DNA from: JBFHES01 sp041584015
GTDB taxonomy: Bacteria; Bacteroidota; Bacteroidia; Bacteroidales; M50B96
DNA length: 64,000 nt
Direction: 5' to 3'
NCBI GenBank assembly: GCA_041584015.1
Contig: JBFHES010000001.1
Span: forward strand, 1-64,000
Part shown: positions 54,134 to 62,871 of the stretch, one piece after another
How the letters are laid out: every line of letters begins with the position of its first letter
How positions within the stretch are numbered: position 1 is the first letter of the stretch
Program-made: the position numbers and the translations under genes
The notes under the pieces: model-generated
Told to the model about the DNA's origin: nothing
What the model saw: the letters and a program-made list of their open reading frames with translations, nothing else
Database searches by the model: none

Positions 54134-55333
54134 CTAACCAGCCAGCTCTTTTTCCGCCTGCTTTGTTAAACTTTGGATTTTACCAATTACCTTCTCAACG
54201 TTTTTAGCAGTAATAACCAAAGCATCATTATCGATTAACAATCCTAGTTTTTTTGTCTTTACCTCACCGGCCAGCGTTTCAGCATCAAAAATAGTTGCAA
54301 AATCAAGCTCCTGAACAGAAGCCAGCAAACCCTCTTCTTTCACGTCTTTCACGTTTGAAATATTAAAAGCGCCAATACTATCGGGGTATACAAAGGCAAT
54401 GGCATTAATTTTAGGATTACTGTCATAAATTGCTTTATGCACCCAGATTCTTCTATCTGGAATCTTATTTGCTTCTACCTTCTCTTTTTTCACATAAACC
54501 AAATTATCTACATTGGCATAACCTCTATCCAGATCATTTGAATTAATAAAAAAGCTGTCTTTTTCTGCTCTTACAGAAAAGCTACCAGATGAAGCTGTCA
54601 CCCATTCATTCCTGTAAGCTGTTTCTATTAATTCTATTAAATCTTTGTGATAAGCCGAGAAATCAGTAAAGCTTTTTCTTCCCCTCAAGCTAACCACTCC
54701 TTCGGGTTGATAATTCTGAACCATATCAACGGCATCAACATTAGGCCGTTTACTGCTTCCTATCGGCTTAGATTTGATATATGTACATGCAATTTTTTCA
54801 ATATTCTCAACTTTAAAGAACACGTTGTGTAAACTTGGGCCACTAACCAACAGGCCAGTTCCTTTAAAAACAATTGTTGCTCGATATCCTTCAAAATGAT
54901 TTGTAATTGACTGAATCCACTCTTCATCCTGCGGCTGTCCAAGTTCCTCAACAGCAATCGTACCTATCTTCTTGGAGATATTTGGTAAAGAGGTAAGAAT
55001 TCCATAATTAAACTCATCCCCAATAATTGCAAACGAAGGCGAAAAAATATGACATATTGCTCTGACCTTTATATTGGTGCGATAAATTTCCCTGTGCAGT
55101 TCCAGATATTTTGAGGGTGCGTTCTTCCCTTCAACTTCACCTTCCTGATCCACCATAACAATATCCTCAATGCTGGCTTCTGTATCGTCAAACTTATCCG
55201 GGGTAATCCAAATATTACCTTCATCGTCTAGCATTGAGATACATCCATCATCCTGCAATCGAATATTCTTCACCTTAAGTCTCTCAATAACCTCAATTAT
55301 CTGTTCCGACTCAATAAGCGCATTAAATTTCAT
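54134..55333 (-). CDS. Tandem class II aldolase/adducin-like protein, catalytic residues lost
   Basis: 399 residues in two class II aldolase/adducin halves (about 1-190 and 215-395). The first half shows GCISMLDDEGNIWITPDKFD, LHREIYRTNIKVRAICHIF and, near its end, FKGTGLLVSG. The second shows GSFSVRAEKDSFFINSND, VHKAIYDSNPKINAIAFVY and LGLLIDNDALVIT. In the active family these read ...HTH... and ...NHG..., supplying the zinc ligands. Here one His remains in the first half and neither in the second, so this looks like a non-enzymatic or altered protein. Its role is unknown; it is a single-gene unit. Confidence 0.78.
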   Translation of the reverse strand: MKFNALIESEQIIEVIERLKVKNIRLQDDGCISMLDDEGNIWITPDKFDDTEASIEDIVMVDQEGEVEGKNAPSKYLELHREIYRTNIKVRAICHIFSPSFAIIGDEFNYGILTSLPNISKKIGTIAVEELGQPQDEEWIQSITNHFEGYRATIVFKGTGLLVSGPSLHNVFFKVENIEKIACTYIKSKPIGSSKRPNVDAVDMVQNYQPEGVVSLRGRKSFTDFSAYHKDLIELIETAYRNEWVTASSGSFSVRAEKDSFFINSNDLDRGYANVDNLVYVKKEKVEANKIPDRRIWVHKAIYDSNPKINAIAFVYPDSIGAFNISNVKDVKEEGLLASVQELDFATIFDAETLAGEVKTKKLGLLIDNDALVITAKNVEKVIGKIQSLTKQAEKELAG

Positions 55334-55837
55334 GTTTACACGTTTTTACGGTATACATCATCTTAGCCATCTGATTACTAAAATCAAACTTCTAATAAAA
55401 ACTGCATACCAGTTTTTTATTTCCGTACAACAAAATCATATCAATTATTATTGAAAGCATTGCTGTTTATAAATATATTTAGGGGAAATAACCCCTCCCA
55501 TCCAGAAAACAAAATTAAACTATTTTTTCCACTTATTAGATTTAACAGTTATTTTTTAAGTTAAAAAATGCCTGCTTAACTAATTTAAGAAAGAAAGCTC
55601 TCTCACCTGCCGGATTCTAATCCACACGAAACAACTGACTAACAACAAAAAAGAACACCGCAAGAACATTAAACAATATGATATTTATAAAATGTTTGGC
55701 TTTCGAGATGTTAATAATAAACCGCAGATAACTTTCAAAACATTTTAAATGCTGGTTTTTATTAATCGAAGTTAATTTTATTGGCTCTAATTGAAGAACG
55801 CAGAAATACACCGATTGTTTGAGATTCTGCAAAAAAG
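55334..55837. other. Non-coding divergent gap
   Basis: About 500 AT-rich bases. A GGGG-AAATAA-CCCC hairpin at 55482-55495 is the only GC-rich structure. A 71-codon minus-strand frame at 55617-55832 is possible but has no family resemblance or promoter support. Confidence 0.35.
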
Positions 55838-55868
55838 TTTGATTTAATTAAATTCCACCTCATCTTTG
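55838..55868 (+). promoter_or_regulatory. Promoter of the TrmH-family gene, abutting the start codon
   Basis: TTTG at 55838-55841, exactly 19 bases, CATCTTTG at 55861-55868 (one mismatch). The ATG at 55874 begins only 5 bases after the box, implying a leaderless or near-leaderless mRNA. Confidence 0.55.
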
Positions 55869-55873
55869 CATGC

Positions 55874-56374
55874 ATGTTTAATACAGTACTACATCAGCTA
55901 GCCGATCCGGGAAATGTAGGCATGATTTTAAGAGCTCATGCTGCATTCGGAGGAAACCGACTCATTCTTACGGGTAACGAGAAGCCATTTACTTTGAATA
56001 AGAAATTCAGAAATACTTCACGCTCGATGTACAAGCACATACCAATAGATGAATTTGCAACATTTGCTGATTTCAAAGAGCAGTATGCTAGCCAGAACGC
56101 TCACATCATCGGCATTGAAATAACCGAGGAAGCTATTAATCTACCCGAATTCTCATTTCCTGAAAACAGTTTCTTAGTATTGGGAAGCGAACGCTTTGGA
56201 TTACCCGATGAAGTTATTGAGCAATGTGACAGCATCGTAAAAATACCACATTATGGTCAGGTTGGTAGCATGAACGTTGCCATGGCTGCTTCGATAGCCA
56301 TGTATGAATGCACCAGAGGCAAGCAAGGTATTAAACCTGTTTATAATCGCATGTATAATTTTAAAAGCAAGTAA
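55874..56374 (+). CDS. TrmH/SpoU-family RNA 2'-O-methyltransferase (TrmL-like)
   Basis: 166 residues, only the SPOUT catalytic domain. Motif 1 is DPGNVGMILRAHAAFG at 12-27, motif 2 LVLGSERFGLPDEV near 107-120 and motif 3 IPHYGQVGSMNVAMAASIAMYE near 129-150, forming the knotted SAM site; the Arg of motif 1 and Asn of motif 3 are conserved. The length and opening resemble TrmL, which methylates tRNA(Leu) wobble nucleotides, but the RNA target is unproven. Its promoter lies immediately before the start. A 3-base gap separates its end from the convergent lipoprotein gene. Confidence 0.92.
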   Translation: MFNTVLHQLADPGNVGMILRAHAAFGGNRLILTGNEKPFTLNKKFRNTSRSMYKHIPIDEFATFADFKEQYASQNAHIIGIEITEEAINLPEFSFPENSFLVLGSERFGLPDEVIEQCDSIVKIPHYGQVGSMNVAMAASIAMYECTRGKQGIKPVYNRMYNFKSK

Positions 56375-56377
56375 GAC

Positions 56378-57073
56378 CTACTCTTCAATTGTTATTTCAT
56401 CCTTTAAAAAAGTATAGCGGGCGTTAACCGCAGATCCCCTTTTAAATGCCGGATCGAATGAGCCAACACGATACCTGATTAACTCAACATAGGCATCCCA
56501 CCCCTTCATGGTTACCGGAAAATTATTTTTATCAATCACATATGTTCCTTCATCAAGAATGGTACGCTGTAAACGTGTTGACCAATTTTCATGTGGAGTT
56601 GATCTTACATGCACTACAACCTCAATAGAGTCGAACTCTACAGCCGGTTCCCATGTGATAGCTGTATTAGAGTTAAGATGCAACACATCCGGAATATTTG
56701 CATAATCAAAAGCTATAGGGGTAACAATTTCAGAAGTATAAATTTCATCATTATTCAAGGTTACAGCCACCTGATAGCTTGTATCGGAATGCAGTGTAAA
56801 CTGATTCTGCATTACATAAAATCGATTGTATTCATTCCAACTTAGCGACACATCATTAATTTTCACATTACCGTCCTGCAGCACGCCAAACTCCCAATCA
56901 TCATTTACAAAAGACACCTTCATAAGCTGTTCTGTTTGAACACCAAAATATTTGTCAACGTCTACCCAAATTGAGAACTCTCCAGGAGATTCAACTACCG
57001 CTTTCTCATCATCAATGCAAGCAGAAAAGACGAGTAATACACCTAATACAAATAGTAAATATTGCTTATTCAT
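56378..57073 (-). CDS. Uncharacterised lipoprotein with Ig/FN3-like folds
   Basis: 231 residues. Lipoprotein signal ending in VFSAC (Cys19), followed by acidic residues. The body is beta-rich: SPGEFSIWVDVDKYFG, DTSYQVAVTLNNDEIYTSEI and SIEVVVHVRSTPHENW suggest two immunoglobulin- or fibronectin-type modules, as in DUF4249-like surface lipoproteins, but I do not recognise a specific family. It is downstream of the three tandem secreted proteins on the same strand (112-base gap with a terminator), so it is a separate unit. Confidence 0.72.
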   Translation of the reverse strand: MNKQYLLFVLGVLLVFSACIDDEKAVVESPGEFSIWVDVDKYFGVQTEQLMKVSFVNDDWEFGVLQDGNVKINDVSLSWNEYNRFYVMQNQFTLHSDTSYQVAVTLNNDEIYTSEIVTPIAFDYANIPDVLHLNSNTAITWEPAVEFDSIEVVVHVRSTPHENWSTRLQRTILDEGTYVIDKNNFPVTMKGWDAYVELIRYRVGSFDPAFKRGSAVNARYTFLKDEITIEE

Positions 57074-57122
57074 TTTTGTAACAGATTAAGATTATTACAA
57101 AGCTAACAATTAGCCACAAAGA

Positions 57123-57150
57123 AAAAACCTACTCGATGGAGTAGGTTTTT
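57123..57150. terminator. Terminator after the first tandem paralogue (bidirectional)
   Basis: AAAAACCTACTC (57123-57134) and GAGTAGGTTTTT (57139-57150), four-base loop. Confidence 0.88.
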
Positions 57151-57185
57151 ATTATTTATCATTTAAAAGAATCAGGCTTCTTGAT

Positions 57186-58643
57186 CTATTTTAAAACCTT
57201 TTTTACGAATACTGTATTGTTGCCATTTTTAATTTGTAAGATATACATCCCTTTATGCAAATCACTTACATCAAAACTTATTAATGAATTCCCTTTTGGG
57301 CTTTCAATTAGATGGTCGACAAGCAAAACACCAAGTGTGTTATAGACCTGCACTCGATTTGTGCCTGAATAATTTTCAGGTAACTGAATATTTAACAGAT
57401 CACCCATTGGGTTTGGGTAGGCATAGAATATTTTTTGATCTCCCATTTCATCAGCAAGCTGAAGCAGCGCTGAAGTTACTTCAACAACCGCATACAGGTT
57501 TGTAGTTTCGGTTGTATACACCGATTTAGTTGCACAGTTTATCGCTAAACCCACATAGAATGTTCCGGGACTTGTTACCGTCGGATATGGAACTGCGGTT
57601 ACAAAAACGTCATTGCTAATGCTAATAACCGTCCACTCAATCATTAATTCTGATCCTGAGTAATACATATTTGAAACAAAAGCCGTATCGATGGTTGGAT
57701 TCACTAAGCAGGTATCGATTAATGTAAATGCCGAGTCGGTAGGCATAGCTGAGCTTACTGTAATGATTGCCTCTCCCATTGTAACACATCCATTAACATC
57801 AGTAACAGTTACACCATACGTTGCCGGACATAATCCTGTTGCCAATGCCGTAGTTTGTGCATTTGGGTCGTCCCATTGATAGCTGTAAGGAGCGATACCA
57901 CCTGTACCAAATGCTTCTACAGTGGCTTCGCACATAAATGCTCCGGCTTCAGTAGCTAATACATTAACTGCTAAAGTATCCGGCTCAAAAACTGTAATTG
58001 TTAATGTATCAATCGCATTTAAGGCGTCTGTAACAGTTAGGTCGTACTCACCGGCTGCTAAGCCTGAGAGATCTTCCGTTGTTGCTGCATTCGACCACAA
58101 ATAAGTATAAGGCGCCTGTCCATAAAGAACTGTCAAATCAATTGCACCATCGCTTAACCCTGCACAACTAACGGAATCAACAGTGAACACACAATTTGAA
58201 TTTGCCTCCAGAGTGCTAACAACACCTAATTGGTTAGTCATGTAGGTACTAATGCCCGGAGCAAAAGTCGCAATAGCCGGAATTACCTGTAAGGATGACG
58301 CATCCCAAATAAAAAAATTAAACGCTTCTCCATCATCAAAGCCATCCTTGGGGAGAGTTGATGAATCATCACCCCAAACGGAAAGTGCTGTGGTTGTGCC
58401 AAGAAACTCGACGTAACCACCACATTGCAACTCATTATTATCATCATAATAAAAAGCTCCAATGTAATCACCACTCTCAATTGGGACACCATTTATTAGA
58501 TAATCTGATGGATTGCCAATTAAGAGAGTGGTATTCCAACCGGTAATTACATACGACCAGTTTGGTTGCGCCAAAACTCCATTTAAGCCAGACAATACCA
58601 TCAATAATACCGATATCATAATAACAATGTAAGATTTTTTCAT
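57186..58643 (-). CDS. Secreted SprB-repeat T9SS protein, tandem paralogue 1
   Basis: 485 residues. Sec signal (to about VLAQ), then a roughly 140-residue beta domain (NWSYVITG, IESGDYIGAFYYDDNNELQCGGYVEF, FNFFIWDASS), two SprB-type repeats (SCAGLSDGAIDL...PYTYLWSNAATTEDLSGL and TGGIAPYSYQWDDPNAQ), then a conserved segment (FTLIDTCLVNP, INCATKSVYTTETTNLYAVVE) and a C-terminal T9SS type A sorting domain (YPNPMGDLLNI, DLHKGMYILQI, VKKVLK). It is one of three adjacent paralogues that share this order. Likely cell-surface or gliding/adhesion material; no catalytic site seen. Confidence 0.9.
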   Translation of the reverse strand: MKKSYIVIMISVLLMVLSGLNGVLAQPNWSYVITGWNTTLLIGNPSDYLINGVPIESGDYIGAFYYDDNNELQCGGYVEFLGTTTALSVWGDDSSTLPKDGFDDGEAFNFFIWDASSLQVIPAIATFAPGISTYMTNQLGVVSTLEANSNCVFTVDSVSCAGLSDGAIDLTVLYGQAPYTYLWSNAATTEDLSGLAAGEYDLTVTDALNAIDTLTITVFEPDTLAVNVLATEAGAFMCEATVEAFGTGGIAPYSYQWDDPNAQTTALATGLCPATYGVTVTDVNGCVTMGEAIITVSSAMPTDSAFTLIDTCLVNPTIDTAFVSNMYYSGSELMIEWTVISISNDVFVTAVPYPTVTSPGTFYVGLAINCATKSVYTTETTNLYAVVEVTSALLQLADEMGDQKIFYAYPNPMGDLLNIQLPENYSGTNRVQVYNTLGVLLVDHLIESPKGNSLISFDVSDLHKGMYILQIKNGNNTVFVKKVLK

Positions 58644-58667
58644 ACCCTTAATATTTACGTTATACTT

Positions 58668-58680
58668 TAGTTAAGATACT
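58668..58680. promoter_or_regulatory. Conserved element upstream of paralogue 1
   Basis: TAGTTAAGATACT, related to TAGTTAATATGCCT at the same distance before paralogues 2 and 3. On the gene strand the upstream DNA also has GGTCGTGTCTGTTTC, matching GGTCGTATTGTCTTC before paralogue 2. Confidence 0.4.
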
Positions 58681-58754
58681 TTAAAAGAAGAAACAGACAC
58701 GACCACTTTGTCAGATATTAAAAATAACAAAACGGCTATCCAAAGGTAATGAAT

Positions 58755-58795
58755 AAAAAAAATAGAAACCTACTCAAAAGAGTAAATTTCTATTT
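58755..58795 (-). terminator. Terminator after the second tandem paralogue
   Basis: AAATAGAAA (58760-58768) pairs with TTTCTATTT (58787-58795), with an inner TACTC/GAGTA stem and a T-run on the minus strand. The CCTACTC core resembles that of the terminator at 57123. Confidence 0.7.
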
Positions 58796-58826
58796 TCGAA
58801 CCATTGAATCTAGTTATAAAATTCGG

Positions 58827-60287
58827 CTATTTTAGAATCTTCTTTACAAATAAGTTTTCCTTAGAACCATTTACGCGCAAGATGTACATTCCTCTTTGTA
58901 AGTGACTCACATCGATAACAACCTGAGTTTCCTCCGAGTTATTCTTCACCTCCCGATCGATAACAATTGAACCTAAGGCATTATATACCCGCAATTGCAG
59001 CATTCCAGAGTTAATTTCCGGAATATTTACATGAAGAGTATTACTAACCGGATTTGGATAAGCCAGGAACTCCTTGTTTGTTTCTAATTCAGTCATCACA
59101 TCAAGCATCTGACTTGTAATTTCTACAATAGCAAATAGATTTGTAGTTTCGGTGGTGTAAATACTTTTAGTAGCACAGTTAATTGCCAAACCAACATAAA
59201 ATGTTCCAGGGGTTGAAACAGATGGATAAGGCACATCAAACACCGATGTATCATTATTAACACTCACGATTGTCCAAACAATCGATAATCCAGTGGAAGT
59301 GTAAAATAAATTTGAAACATAGGCAGTATCTATTATTGGATTTACCAAGCAAGTATCAATCAAAGTAAAAGCAGAATCAGTTGCAGCACTAGACCCTAAT
59401 GAGATAATCGTTGAAGTATTTGCCAAACAGCCATTCGCATCTGTAACTTCAACTTCATACGTACCCGGACATAACCCCGAGGCTAATGCTGTTGCTTGCG
59501 CATTAGGATCATCCCACAGGTAAGTATATGGAGTTGTGCCGCCAGCGCCAAAGGCTTCGGCAAGTGCTTCACACATAAAAGCGCCCGACTCATTTGCAAG
59601 TACATTCACCAACAATTCTGATGGCTCCGGTACAGCTATTATTATTGTTTCTACAACACTCAGCGCGTCAGTAACAGTTACTGCATAACCACCAGCACTT
59701 AATCCGGAAATATCCTCTGTAGTTTCGGCTGTTGACCACAGATAAGTATAAGGAGCAAGTCCATAAGTCGCTGTTAGATCAATTGCTCCATCACTTAAGC
59801 TCATGCAACTTACCGATGTAATATCATACAACAGAGCTGTATTAGCCCCAATAGAGCTCACAACATAAAGTCCATTAGTTATATAAGTTGTTCCGCTTGC
59901 TCCAGGTGTTATTACGGCAGTTGCCTCATGTTCTAAAGTAGTACTGGCATCCCAGATAACAAAATTAAACTGTTCTCCTGTAGCAAAGCCATTCTTAGGC
60001 ATTCCTGATTCAGCTCCCCATGCAGTAATAGCCATGGTAACACCTGTATATTCTGCATATCCACCGCATTGCAATACGCTGTTATCGTCGTAATAAAAAA
60101 CGCCGATATAATCACCAACATCAATAGGCACTCCATTTAGGAAGTAATTTTGAGGCGTAAGTAAACCTAGCGTAGCGTTCACGCCTGTTATGCTATACGA
60201 CCAGTTTGGCTGGGCATTTAAGCTGGCTAAAGCAGAAAAGGCTATAAAGCCACTAAGTAGAAGTAATCTCTTGTAAAAGTTGTTCAT
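58827..60287 (-). CDS. Secreted SprB-repeat T9SS protein, tandem paralogue 2
   Basis: 486 residues, same architecture as paralogue 1: signal (ending LNAQ), NWSYSITGVNATL beta domain with VGDYIGVFYYDDNSVLQCGGY, SprB repeats (SCMSLSDGAIDL, TGGTTPYTYLWDDPNAQ), FTLIDTCLVNP and INCATKSIYTTETTNLFAIVE, T9SS type A tail (YPNPVSNTLHVNI, HLQRGMYILRV, KKILK). Long identical blocks with its neighbours point to recent tandem duplication. The upstream DNA is conserved with paralogue 3. Confidence 0.9.
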   Translation of the reverse strand: MNNFYKRLLLLSGFIAFSALASLNAQPNWSYSITGVNATLGLLTPQNYFLNGVPIDVGDYIGVFYYDDNSVLQCGGYAEYTGVTMAITAWGAESGMPKNGFATGEQFNFVIWDASTTLEHEATAVITPGASGTTYITNGLYVVSSIGANTALLYDITSVSCMSLSDGAIDLTATYGLAPYTYLWSTAETTEDISGLSAGGYAVTVTDALSVVETIIIAVPEPSELLVNVLANESGAFMCEALAEAFGAGGTTPYTYLWDDPNAQATALASGLCPGTYEVEVTDANGCLANTSTIISLGSSAATDSAFTLIDTCLVNPIIDTAYVSNLFYTSTGLSIVWTIVSVNNDTSVFDVPYPSVSTPGTFYVGLAINCATKSIYTTETTNLFAIVEITSQMLDVMTELETNKEFLAYPNPVSNTLHVNIPEINSGMLQLRVYNALGSIVIDREVKNNSEETQVVIDVSHLQRGMYILRVNGSKENLFVKKILK

Positions 60288-60303
60288 AATTAAAATTTTA
60301 GTT

Positions 60304-60317
60304 TAGTTAATATGCCT
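60304..60317. promoter_or_regulatory. Conserved element upstream of paralogue 2
   Basis: TAGTTAATATGCCT, identical to 61961-61974. On the gene strand AAGCAACCAA, then GTATTGTCTTC, then AGGCATATTAACTA, in the same order before paralogue 3. Confidence 0.5.
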
Positions 60318-60405
60318 TCACATCAATAGGAAGACAATACGACCTTCCCATTGGTTGCTTAAAAACTCAATTATTTTTCGTGACATGGGTTTAACTTATC
60401 CTACC

Positions 60406-60437
60406 AAAAAAAATCTGCCAAAAAACAGGACAGATTT
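60406..60437 (-). terminator. Terminator after the third tandem paralogue
   Basis: AAATCTG (60411-60417) pairs with CAGATTT (60431-60437); eight A at 60406-60413 give a T-run on the minus strand. Confidence 0.75.
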
Positions 60438-60474
60438 CTTCCAGGATTACAGAAGCATCCATTTAATATTGAAG

Positions 60475-61938
60475 CTATTTTAATATCTTCTGCACAAACA
60501 AACTTTTAGTTTTATTTGAGACGCGAAGGATATACATACCATCATATAAGTCGCTAACATCCAGTCCGACCCTTGTTTTGAGCCCCTCTGCCTGCACCTC
60601 TTTATCAATTACAACGGATCCGAGCGCATTAAACACTTGCACTCTCAATAAGCCAAGCTCTGCAGCCGGCAACTCCACATTGAGCAAATTACCAACTGGG
60701 TTCGGATAGGCATAAAATTCATTCGCTGTCGCAGATTCGTCAACCAAACCAAGTATCTGTGGAGTAATTTCAACGACGGCATATAATTGGGTTGTCTCAG
60801 TAGTATACATTGATTTAGTAGCACAGTTAATTGCTAGACCAATATAGAAAGTACCAGGATTTGTAATACTTGGATATGGCATATCAAACACACCTGTATC
60901 AGCCGAAATACTAATTACCGTCCAAACAATCATTAAACCTGAAGCAGAATAATAAAGCTCCGAAACATAAGCAGTATCAATTACCGGATTAACCAAACAA
61001 GTATCAATTAATGTAAAAGCAGAATCAGTAGCTGCAGTAGAACCTACCGAAATAATGGCCGAAGCATTAGCGCTGCAGCCATTAGCATCTGACACATCAA
61101 CCATATAAGTGCCAGGACAAAGATTTGTTGCTAAGCTTGTAGTTTGCAAATTAGGATCATCCCATTGATACACGTACGGATCTGTTCCTCCAGCACCAAA
61201 AGCTTCGGCCTGTGCTTCACACATAAATGCATTTGCCTCATTGGCGAGTACATTAACAACTAAAGCAGCAGGCTCGGGTACGGTAAGCGAAAGTGTTTCT
61301 ACAACATTTAAGGCATCGGTAACGGTAACAGAATAGCTACCTGCAGCTAATCCAGATACATCTTCAGTTATTGCGCCATTAGACCACAAAAAGGAATATG
61401 GTGCCTGACCAAAGATGGCCATCAGATCAATTGCTCCATCGCTCAGGCCATTACAGCTAACTGATGTAACATCGGTTAGCAGATTTGTATTAGCATACAG
61501 GCTTTCAACAATATAAACATGGTTTGTGACATAGCCTGTACCGGAACCATTATTAACGAATGTTGCTACCGCGGGATATTCCTGAGAAGCAGACGCATCC
61601 CAAATAAAAAATTTAAATTCCTCTCCCGTATCAAAGCCGTTTTTTACCGGAGAATTCCATTCCCACCCCCGAGCTGGTATACTAGTAATAGCCCCTTGCC
61701 ACTCAACATAGCCACCGCATTGCAACACATTGTTATCATCATAATAAAATACACCTATATAGTCTCCACTCTCAATGGCCAGCTCATTAATATAACACTC
61801 CATCGTATCTAAAAGAATAATTGAGGCATTTGCGCCAGTATTATAATACGTCCAATTTGGCTGTGCCTCTATATCTTTTGAACCTAGTAATGTTAGAAGA
61901 AGACCGGCGAGTAGAAGGGTTGAATAGAAGTTCTTCAT
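60475..61938 (-). CDS. Secreted SprB-repeat T9SS protein, tandem paralogue 3
   Basis: 487 residues from ATG 61938, which starts the signal peptide directly (the frame runs open to 62064). Same order as the other two: NWTYYNTGANASI beta domain (ESGDYIGVFYYDDNNVLQCGGYVEW), SprB repeats (SCNGLSDGAIDL, TDPYVYQWDDPNLQ), FTLIDTCLVNP, INCATKSMYTTETTQLYAVVE, and T9SS type A tail (YPNPVGNLLNV, DLYDGMYILRV, QKILK). It is divergent from recO. Confidence 0.9.
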   Translation of the reverse strand: MKNFYSTLLLAGLLLTLLGSKDIEAQPNWTYYNTGANASIILLDTMECYINELAIESGDYIGVFYYDDNNVLQCGGYVEWQGAITSIPARGWEWNSPVKNGFDTGEEFKFFIWDASASQEYPAVATFVNNGSGTGYVTNHVYIVESLYANTNLLTDVTSVSCNGLSDGAIDLMAIFGQAPYSFLWSNGAITEDVSGLAAGSYSVTVTDALNVVETLSLTVPEPAALVVNVLANEANAFMCEAQAEAFGAGGTDPYVYQWDDPNLQTTSLATNLCPGTYMVDVSDANGCSANASAIISVGSTAATDSAFTLIDTCLVNPVIDTAYVSELYYSASGLMIVWTVISISADTGVFDMPYPSITNPGTFYIGLAINCATKSMYTTETTQLYAVVEITPQILGLVDESATANEFYAYPNPVGNLLNVELPAAELGLLRVQVFNALGSVVIDKEVQAEGLKTRVGLDVSDLYDGMYILRVSNKTKSLFVQKILK

Positions 61939-61960
61939 AGTTAAATCAATTTTAGTAGTG

Positions 61961-61974
61961 TAGTTAATATGCCT
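61961..61974. promoter_or_regulatory. Conserved element upstream of paralogue 3
   Basis: TAGTTAATATGCCT, identical to 60304-60317; AAGCAACCAA and GTTGTCTTC lie further upstream in the same order. Confidence 0.5.
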
Positions 61975-62045
61975 CAAATACAAAAAGAAGACAACCTTAA
62001 ATTGTTTTTGGTTGCTTTTATAAAGCACAAATAATTTTAACTGAG

Positions 62046-62053
62046 TACTTTTG
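62046..62053 (+). promoter_or_regulatory. Promoter -7 box immediately before recO
   Basis: TACTTTTG, exact match, ending 4 bases before the ATG at 62058. No good -33 at the standard spacing. Implies a leaderless message. Confidence 0.45.
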
Positions 62054-62057
62054 CGCC

Positions 62058-62789
62058 ATGGCACTCGAAAAGACCAGAGGAATAGTTTTACACCAAATTA
62101 AGTATGGCGAGACAAGCATTATTGCTTACCTATATACCGATAAATTTGGACGTCAGGCATTTATTGTCAATGGTGCACGAAGCAGGAAGGCAGCTTTAAA
62201 GGCAAGCATGTTTCAACCCCTATTGGTTCACAACCTTGAAATTTACTACAATCAGAAGCGCGATTTACAACGTATCAAAGAATTAAGAAACCTAACGCCT
62301 TTTAAAAGTATTCCCTTTGATATTATAAAGAATACCATAAGTTTGTTTCTTGCCGAGGTGCTGTACCGCTGTTTGCGCGAACAAGAAACTAACGTACAAC
62401 TATTCGATTATTTATTTAAATCGATTGATTTATTAGATAACATTGAAGAAGGCGCTGCCAACTATCATTTGTTCTTTTTAATTAACCTTACCAGATATCT
62501 TGGCTTTTATCCAAGCCATAATCTTATACTTAATGCCAATTGGTTCGATTTAAAGGAGGGACAATTCACTACAGTTCGCCCCATGCATAGCCATCACATT
62601 GATCCCGGAAAAATTGACATTTTCAAAACACTGCTTACAACATCAATGGTAGATGCATCCGCATATTCAATAAATAATACCGAGCGCAACTACTTACTCG
62701 ACAAGATTATTGAATTCTACCAGTTACACTTAGGCAAATTCGGCGATATTAAATCGAGCGAAATTCTGAAATCGGTATTTAGCGCATAG
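62058..62789 (+). CDS. recO: DNA repair protein RecO
   Basis: 243 residues. N-terminal OB fold (TRGIVLHQIKYGETSIIAYLYTDKFGRQAFIVNGARS) followed by a helical domain. It loads RecA onto SSB-coated gaps with RecR. The Cys4 zinc finger present in some RecO proteins is absent. The opening block and the LFQPLLVLE-equivalent (MFQPLLVHNLEI) are diagnostic. It is divergent from paralogue 3 and is followed after 82 bases by era on the same strand. Confidence 0.95.
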   Translation: MALEKTRGIVLHQIKYGETSIIAYLYTDKFGRQAFIVNGARSRKAALKASMFQPLLVHNLEIYYNQKRDLQRIKELRNLTPFKSIPFDIIKNTISLFLAEVLYRCLREQETNVQLFDYLFKSIDLLDNIEEGAANYHLFFLINLTRYLGFYPSHNLILNANWFDLKEGQFTTVRPMHSHHIDPGKIDIFKTLLTTSMVDASAYSINNTERNYLLDKIIEFYQLHLGKFGDIKSSEILKSVFSA

Positions 62790-62847
62790 TTTGGTCATTA
62801 CATAAAATTGTTGCTACTAAACTGCTAGTTGATAACTGAATTGATAC

Positions 62848-62855
62848 TATCTTCG
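62848..62855 (+). promoter_or_regulatory. Candidate -7 box for era
   Basis: TATCTTCG, one mismatch to TAnnTTTG, 16 bases before the ATG; a TTG lies 16 bases upstream. Confidence 0.35.
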
Positions 62856-62871
62856 CAGCAAAATTTTAAGC

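Noticed and set aside
55617..55832. 71-codon minus-strand frame with one hydrophobic segment
   Set aside because: No recognisable domain, no promoter box in front and an AT-rich composition that yields such frames by chance.
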